From contig OZ024912.1 in the NCBI GenBank assembly GCA_964017125.1, forward strand, positions 63,842,390-63,906,389: 64,000 nt of DNA, written 5' to 3'. Shown here piece after piece: positions 57,681 to 64,000 of this stretch (positions within the stretch are counted from its first letter, which is position 1; the number at the start of each line of letters is the position of its first letter). Position numbers and translations under genes: made by a program. Source of the stretch: Flabesymbios commensalis. Its lineage: Eukaryota; Annelida; Polychaeta; Terebellida; Flabelligeridae. The notes under the pieces were generated by a model. It had not been told where the DNA came from and ran no database searches. It was given only the letters and a program-made list of their open reading frames with translations.

Positions 57681-59361
57681 ACCTATATACATCTGGGAAT
57701 TATGTGCTACAGCACTCTGGTGAACTTTTACATAACAAGAATAACAGGCATTGTGTGCTCTTGTTAACTCAAATTTTTTAAACATATATAAAAAAAATTA
57801 TAATCAAGCAAAGATATTTCAGAAAGAAGGCCAGCTGTCATGACTTCTATTAACATAATTATATGACATTAACAAGTTTTCAGCCCCATAATTTGGGACA
57901 CCTCACGATAGGCCAGAAGACAAATCAAGCATATTCGGCTACACCAAGTAAAAACTTGATTTTCTGAGACAAATGCTTGTAAAAAAAAGTCTGACTCTGA
58001 ATCCTAAATACATGTCTTCAGGGGAGAGTGAGGGACGTTAGGCCACGGGGTAAGTGGATGACCACCCCTTCTATAGTCAACTCTGATTGCACAGCGTGAT
58101 GTGCAGTAACATCTACGGAATGTAAATTGCATTATTTACTGCAAATATTTATAAATATTTTTTAAAGATACAAAATAAACTGTAGATAAAAGGTTTTAAT
58201 GTGTTTTTGATACATTTTTTGATGCGCGTTCCATTCCCATCATTTGTCAATCCTTGCGGATATAATTTAACTTGAGACCAATTATTTCACAAATATAGGC
58301 GTACAGGTAGTCTATGTTTTGAGTAATAGGTTAATTATAGTGAACCCATAATTCTAAATGCAGTATATATTGATTCTTGCAAATCACGCAGTTGAGGGAA
58401 GTTGGGCCACTTTACCTCTTGGTTTTGTCTCAATGCAGCTGGATAAGTGCTTACTTATCCTAACTGAAGATTATCGAGATAACTTTTTAATTAAAATGGC
58501 CCCCATTTTTCTTCACAAAAAAAAACTACAACCAAAACATTTTAATTTTGCGACTAGGCAAGTAAGTGCAAATGTCTGCATAGACAATCACAAATAGCGG
58601 AATTGGATTAGCGGTTCTAGAGATGTTGAGAAGGACACAAAAAAATAAAAATTCCGCATTTTTGTGAAACCATTGAAACTCTTCCAAAACAAATAATTTT
58701 GCGCTCATGCAAAAATGTTTTTTGAGTTGAGAGGGTGAGATAAAATTATTTAGTTTGGTTTCGGTATATATAGTGATCGGAAACACAATTGATATTATAT
58801 TAATCAAATTTTACAATTGGTCTATGTCCAACTTGTCCCAGACATGGCCCATCTTGCCCCAGAGATGAGGCATATATTGATTCATATGCCAGTTCATTTA
58901 GTTCACTTGCATTAATGTCAAAACCAATAGGCCTATAGATCGGGCCTACTACTTCTGCATAATGCATAAAAAAAAGAGAAATAAATATAGGCCTACAATC
59001 ATTTTGCCGTTGTGAATTCTATGAGCACAAGGGATGCATTCGAAAAACAGTGACACAACTCTCCCTTAACTAATTGGCCTAATTCTTGAAGTCGGCGTGA
59101 CGTCACAGGTGGGCTAGAAAAGGGAAAAACCTATGTGGCATGTAAAAAAAAACTTGTGGGACAAAATGCTATTTCAGCTTTTAAATCAACGTTCCGTAGA
59201 ATCAAATTTTAATATTATACAATATTAAAAACAAAGTGTTTCGTTTAATTATCAGTTATGCTCAAATATGTTGTTTATGTGTGGTAGGAGGGCCATTATT
59301 ATAAATTGTCCCAATCCAAGATGGAGACATGACAATCCGACTTCCAGAATTGCTAGCAGTC
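57681..59361. other. Non-coding, AT-rich
   Basis: Possible short inverted ends at 58020 (GGGGAGAGTGAGGGAC) and 59066 (ACACAACTCTCCCTT), with GTTGGGCCACTT / ACTTGTCCCAGACATGGCCC words between. Too weak to call an element. ORFs of 79 and 93 codons at 58358-58807 have no recognised domain. Confidence 0.3.
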
Positions 59362-59553
59362 TTCAAATAGGTGACACCCTTTTAGTCAGAAAGCCCGTTA
59401 GTCAGAAGGCCCTTTAGTCAGAAGGCCCGTTAGTCAGAAGGCCCATTAGGCAGAAGGCCCGCTAGTCAGAAGTCCCGTTAGTCAAAAAATCAGTTAGGCT
59501 TTTTTTCATAAGGCCCTTTAGTCAGAATGTGTTCATTGGGCAGTGAACAATGC

Positions 59554-59600
59554 TAGGGGACGCTCCATTTGATATCTGGGCATGTAGAGGGGGGTATATT
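59554..59600 (+). mobile_element. Solitary end related to the 54089 element
   Basis: GGGGACGCTCCATTTGATAT then CTGG...AGAGGGGGG closely follows the left end of the 3.4-kb TTA element. No partner end was found nearby. Confidence 0.45.
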
Positions 59601-61185
59601 ATTTTGATCGAAACATTTGTTGTCCAGTTATTGATAAAAAATATTGAAAGTTGTGCATGAAATAATTATTCAAGGATATTAAAAAATGCTGATGGAGTTA
59701 TAAAAAAACTCGGTAGCATAGTACATAGTTTGAGGAAGAATAGCCATGCAAATTATAATGTGAAAGAAGTACACACAAACAAATTGCACAACTGAGAGTA
59801 AAAACCTGTAGAACCCGCTTTAATTTTTTCAGCACCATAATTTTTTGCATATATAAATTTTACTGAAATAGATGTGAAAATGCATCATGAGAAAACCCCA
59901 CAAGATTTCTCAACTGGTGTTGAGTAATGTAGCCATCTGTTTAATTTATGTTAAGCGTTGATAAATGTATAATTTTGCTCACAATAAATAATAAATTGTT
60001 TGTCCAAATATTCTGATAACTAGCATTATTTGACGACTGTTTTGGGAAAGCTTGGTTCATTTTCGAGAAAGTGATATTTACCTAGGCACGGGAGAACTAT
60101 TAGATAATGTGATTGCAGTATTTATTATTACCGTGCTAATCAAGACCATCACAAAATGTGTATCTCATTATATAGTTGCAGTCAACTTCCACCAGCGTTG
60201 GGTGTTTTTTGCTGATTTCTCAGTTAATTCTTGGTCATTTTCCATAAAATTTTGCAAGCACTGTTTTCAAGTATTCCGGTGCCAAGCCTGAAAATTCGTG
60301 AAATTTGAGTGAGTATTTCAAAAGATAGACCATTCGACATGTAGAATTTTGTCATTAAAGCTGAATGAAATCAATGGGTTTATAGAGGAGTGTCATAATT
60401 CGGAATGTACTACATGTCAAATGGTCTAACTTTTAAACTACATGATATTTTTTCTTAAAATTCACAGGGCAGTTGCCGTAAGACTAGACAATAAAGCTTG
60501 CCAAATTTCATGACAATCGGATAAAAAATTTGTGACTAATTAGCGAAAAGCATGCAGCGCAAAAGTGACATATGTAAAGTGAATTTTACTTTAATCTACT
60601 AGCAGTATCTTGTTATCTCGATCATTTGTTCTCAGCAAGTTTCAAAATTCAAGTACTCACATTTGAAGCAGTATGTTGATCAAATTGCTTGTTCATATTT
60701 ACATTGATCCAAATTGTTCAAAGACAAGGAGTATACATTGCTGCCTACGATAGGCAATACATTATTATTATTATTATTGTTATACAATCTTGTTCCTACA
60801 TATGTAGAAAATGTACTGTTCCAATTATTATGGGTATTTTTCATTCAATTGAAGCTGGAAATCACCTCAGCAAACATTAGGTTCGAAAACATAATGGGTA
60901 GCCTATTTTTAACGCAACCCTTGTGAAAGTTCTAGACGTTGTTACTGGCACAAGTAAATAAATAAAGACAAATAATTGGTCATAGGGTTGTTCACAAATA
61001 AGATAATTTCGATGAGATAATTATCTGACTTTCTGACTAACAGGCCTTCTGACAAACGGGCCTTCTGACTAGTCACCCTTACTTATTTTCTAACTAACGG
61101 GCTTTCTGACAATCGGGCCTTCTGACTAATCATCCTTACTGGTTTTCTGACTGACGGGCCTTCTGACTAACGGGCTTTAATCTTT

Positions 61186-62045
61186 AAATGTAATCTTTAA
61201 ATGTATGACTTTGCAGTCCTCCTCAATGGAGTATCAGGCGAAGGGTTGGTGCTGAGCGGCCGACCAGACTAATCGCTCAGTTGGCTTTTGAAAGCTGCTA
61301 TTGATCTGGATTCAATAGCAGCTGGTGGAAGATGATTCCAATCGTGTATGGTGTATCTCTTTAGCCCGGGGTCCCTTCACTCGGATGACAGAACATCTGG
61401 ATGGGTTGAATTTCATCCCCCAAATGTCTGCCCAGCGCTCCAACTTTGTTAAGTCCTTCTGTAGCTTTTTTTGATCGTCCTTAGATTTTATGGGCCGATA
61501 AAGGAGGCAGTCGTCAGCAAAGAGTCGAGCATCAGATGAGACCGAGGATGGGAGGTCATTAATATAGCATAGAAATAAGATCGGGCCAAGTACTGTACCC
61601 TGTGGTACACCAGAACCTACATGAGCAGTGTCCGAAAAGCTACCATCTACTACTACTTTTTGTGTCCGAGTGGTGAGAAAATTTTGAAGCCAAAGTAGTT
61701 TATATAGGTCCCCTAATTCCGTAATGATCAAGTTTGTGTAGTAAACGTTGGTGGGGAACTACATCGAAAGCCTTACTAAAATTTAAAAAAATTAAATCAG
61801 TTTGCATTTTGTCCTCGTAATTTTGAACCAGATCTTCAGTGGTCAGTAGGAATTTGCTTTCACAAGAGTGCTCTGCACGGAAACCGTGTTGCACAGAAGT
61901 TAAAATTTTGTTTTTGGTAAAGTGGGTCATGATGCTCTTTCAAATAATGTGTTCGAGCAATTTAGCACAAACACATGTCAATGAGATCGGCCTGTAGTTA
62001 GAAGCAGTATGCCGACCTCCCTTTTTGAAAACAGCCTCGACCCAT
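61186..62045 (-). mobile_element. 5'-truncated LINE (Jockey/CR1-like reverse transcriptase)
   Basis: Minus-strand frames read FKKGGRHTASNYRPISLTCV (about 62030), QHGFRAEHSCESKFLLTTED then NFSKAFDVVPHQRLLHKLDH (about 61900-61720), and GSGVPQGTVLGPILFLCYIN then ARLFADDCLLYRPIKSKDDQ (61640-61500). These are the standard motifs of Jockey/CR1-group reverse transcriptases, with FADD catalytic residues. At least one frame change lies between the last two blocks. The 3' end at 61186-61200 shows ATTTAAAGATT units. It is inserted in the 16-bp array of the 59370 element. Confidence 0.85.
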
Positions 62046-62073
62046 TCATTCTGACTAAGGGGCCTTCTGACTA

Positions 62074-62188
62074 CCCAGCAAACATGAGACGTTGGCCCAA
62101 CGTTGATGTACTGTTGGGCCAACGTCGTAAACGGTGGGCCAACAGTAGGCCTAAACCAACGTTGGGCCGACGGCTCATGTTTGCTGGG
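62074..62188. mobile_element. CCCAGCAAACA-type MITE, copy with TA duplication
   Basis: CCCAGCAAACATGAGACGTT at the left, ACGGCTCATGTTTGCTGGG at the right, flanked by TA. It interrupts one 16-bp array unit: CTGAC-TA before and TA-ACGG after. The unbroken neighbouring units (CTGACTAACGG) give the empty site and show that only two bases were duplicated. Confidence 0.8.
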
Positions 62189-62227
62189 TAACGGACCTTC
62201 TAATTAAAAGGCGGACACCTTCAAATA

Positions 62228-62619
62228 GACCTATATGCCCAATGCAAACCGTTTGTAGAAATGTTGGATAATAATTTATTAGGCCTACATACAAAATCAA
62301 ACATTTTGGTGCAACAGACATCTTTATAGGCTCAACTAGCGGCTACACGAAATTAAACGTTGTCAGTGGCAGTGGCCCAACAATAAACCAATGCTCATAT
62401 TGTGAACATGTGATTGCAGTGCTTTATTCGCTAATTAGCCACTTACTAATCCCTTGAACGCTAAGTGCATCAAGCCAGTAGGCCTATTGGGGCAATGTGG
62501 TACGTGAGAGCGACATCTGCAAAGCCACAATCACTGTATATGCAACACATGGCGTTCACGCAATCAGCGTGACGGACCGTGGCAGAACAACAGGACCCTA
62601 AAAAAGTCTTACGCATTGA
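62228..62619. other. Non-coding, nothing bounded
   Basis: AT-rich sequence with a faint GTGGCCCAACAATAAACCAA MITE remnant near 62370. Confidence 0.35.
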
Positions 62620-62639
62620 TTTAACCCTTTCGTCACCGA

Positions 62640-64000
62640 AATTTGATGACGGAGGCGGACATATGGCGTGATGGGCCTACGCCGGGAGTTCCGTTATGGG
62701 GTCACAACGGCCGACGAGGGACTCCGCCCAATCTCACCATCAAAACTCAAACATCCTCCTCATCCGTCTGGTCGACGGTTTCAAACAAACCAGGAAACTC
62801 TCTTCTCTCTTGTCATGTTTATTTGATTAACATGCGATAACAGCAAAGCACAACCATCTGCGCACGGCACGTCTCTATGGACTTAGCAAGAGCGAGCTAC
62901 GGCACGTCCGCAGTCGCTGAGTATTACGCTTGAAGTACGGGAATAATACCAAGGCCGCACACACTGCTCTGTGTGCGCACGTCACCACGGTATGTAAACG
63001 AGGCGGTCATCCCCGTCCGCCCGCGTCCAGGAATCTGGGGATAAGCGCCACATAAACTGAGCGATGTCAGGATCCTACATTACCCCCGGCTGAGTGACAA
63101 CGTAGGACCAAACTGACGTGTAGGAGACTGCTTCATGCAAGTAGCGGGGTTGTAAAATATGTAACCTCTTATACTAAGCATAGTTTTCTTTAAACAAAAT
63201 ATATAGCGAGTGTGGTTACATTGTGGGCGGTTGAAAGCGCAGCATTATACGTGAATTGTCCTATCCTCTTAACACCAACTGTCCTTTATATATGATTCAT
63301 GTGCTGCAAGCTGCTATCAACCCATTCATTTAATTAACAGAATTGCTATTAATGCTTTAGCAATGAGCTTGCTAAAAGAAAATGTCTTTACATTTATATA
63401 TCTGTCACAATTCTGCCAGGCCTGGCATATTCATTTACAATTTAACAACATTGTTATTACAAGGTATGCGGTTGGGCCCGTCATTAGGCGCGACTATGGC
63501 GTGAACCATCTGCACGAATCGAGCAGGAGTCTGGATTATTCGTCCGACTCTAGTTTTTCGCACTGTTTGGTCGGTCGAAATTTTTTTGCGATTAGCGATA
63601 TTCGCATGTTTGCTTTTTGTCGAGTCGAATACGGCGTCAGCAGCACCCGGGGTTTTACCCCGTAGATGTAAAGGTATGCGGGAATACGTTCGTAAACCAC
63701 CGCCGTTCCCGTTAGCGCAGGACGCGGCAGGGGCTCGCGAATGCGGCGCTACGTAAGTATTGTCTCTGTTAGACAAGTTGACTTTAACATCTATTTGCTT
63801 TGGGACTGTGGCCGATTTTTGATTGCTTCTGACTGCCGTCGACTTTTTTGTGTTGACTCTCGTCCCGTTGGACGTCGGAGTGTCCGCACTACCAGGTCTA
63901 GGTGGACCCTGTGGATTCTTACTAGATGTCCTGGTAGCCGTCGACTTCCGTGGTTTGCTTGGCGGTTTAAGCTGTGTTGTCGTACCTGTTGTAGGCTCGC
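62640..64000 (-). mobile_element. LTR retroelement 3' end (probably Ty3/Gypsy), partial
   Basis: A minus-strand reading frame enters from the window edge and ends at 63435. Its last part is basic and Pro/Ser/Thr-rich and includes VRKTRVGRIIQTPARFVQMV, which resembles the C-terminal tail of Gypsy-type Pol proteins. Downstream, a purine/G-rich tract (AGCCGGGGG) at about 63088-63096 precedes a GC-rich stretch of about 450 bp holding AATAAA on the minus strand near 62820, as expected of a 3' LTR. Only this end lies in the window, so integrity and age cannot be judged. The exact LTR end is uncertain. The family call rests on the tail motif and layout. Confidence 0.45.

Larger units (their letters stand above)
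59370..62219. mobile_element. 2.85-kb element with 8-bp TSD and inverted 16-bp repeat arrays
   Basis: Perfect target duplication TTCAAATA at 59362-59369 and 62220-62227. The inverted ends are GGTGACACCCTTTTAGTC (left) and the complement GGTGTCCGCCTTTTAATT (right). Just inside the left end are about eight copies of TTAGTCAGAAGGCCCG (59380-59530). The right half carries the inverted form CGGGCCTTCTGACTAA at 61026-61180, 62050-62073 and 62190-62205, now split by a LINE and a MITE. An 8-bp duplication suits hAT, P or Merlin-type elements. No transposase was recognised. Confidence 0.75.

Noticed and set aside
58020-59068. Possible element with GGGAGAGT inverted ends
   Set aside because: The end match is short and imperfect, and no target duplication or second copy was found in the window.

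Overview
The window is AT-rich metazoan nuclear DNA. It has spliced genes with GT-AG introns, claudin-type four-pass membrane proteins, tRNA-derived SINEs, several LINE families and dense foldback/MITE-type DNA transposons. The overall texture, including the recurrent AGGCCTA words, suggests a marine invertebrate, possibly an ambulacrarian (acorn worm or echinoderm) or another invertebrate deuterostome. The species cannot be named from sequence alone. No rRNA, intact tRNA or CRISPR array was seen.

Host genes are few. (1) 7607-9173 (-) is a three-exon claudin/PMP22-like four-pass protein. (2) 24362-27188 (+) is a two-exon gene for a predicted type I membrane protein: a signal-peptide-like start, a lamin-tail-like (LTD) ectodomain, a Thr-rich mucin-like stalk with 16-residue repeats, one transmembrane helix and a short basic tail. 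(3) 38399-45434 (-) is a second claudin-like gene with the same exon design as the first (138-nt middle exon, phase-1 introns); its second intron holds a roughly 4-kb palindromic repeat. Weak possible exons lie at 1015-1247 (-) and 48868-49107 (+).

The rest is repeats, often nested. 0-5 kb: a repeat block paralogous to 45.8-47.4 kb, MITEs, a SINE fragment, a 1.5-kb element built of TTCATGAA words, and a tRNA-SINE. 9.9-14.3 kb: a plus-strand LINE broken by a 3.35-kb element with TA target duplication; that element carries a 42-bp minisatellite, itself split by a 365-bp TTAA foldback MITE. 14.3-15.0 kb: a 46-bp minisatellite. 16.3-21.5 kb: a 5.2-kb element with GAGTAC-repeat ends, holding a minus-strand LINE that contains a second copy of the same 365-bp MITE. 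27.6-36.6 kb: dispersed GGCCGACTATCGGCC-type repeats and a 5.16-kb element (29631-34791) that split a third copy of that MITE. 39.6-43.6 kb: the large inverted repeat. 46.5 kb: a dimeric tRNA-SINE with a clean 12-bp target duplication (its twin is at 27.8 kb). 50.7-53.1 kb: a minus-strand LINE with an SGNH-esterase ORF1. 53.5-57.7 kb: a minisatellite split by a 3.4-kb element with TTA target duplication, containing a nested 2.4-kb element and a LINE 3' end. 59.4-62.2 kb: a 2.85-kb element with a perfect 8-bp target duplication and inverted arrays of a 16-bp repeat, later hit by a LINE and a MITE. 62.6-64.0 kb: the 3' end of an LTR retroelement running off the window.

The most unusual items are the LTD-mucin membrane gene, the repeat-armoured 8-bp-TSD element, the TTCATGAA element, a short hairpin family whose two arms co-vary, and a MITE family with 2-bp target duplications of varying sequence.
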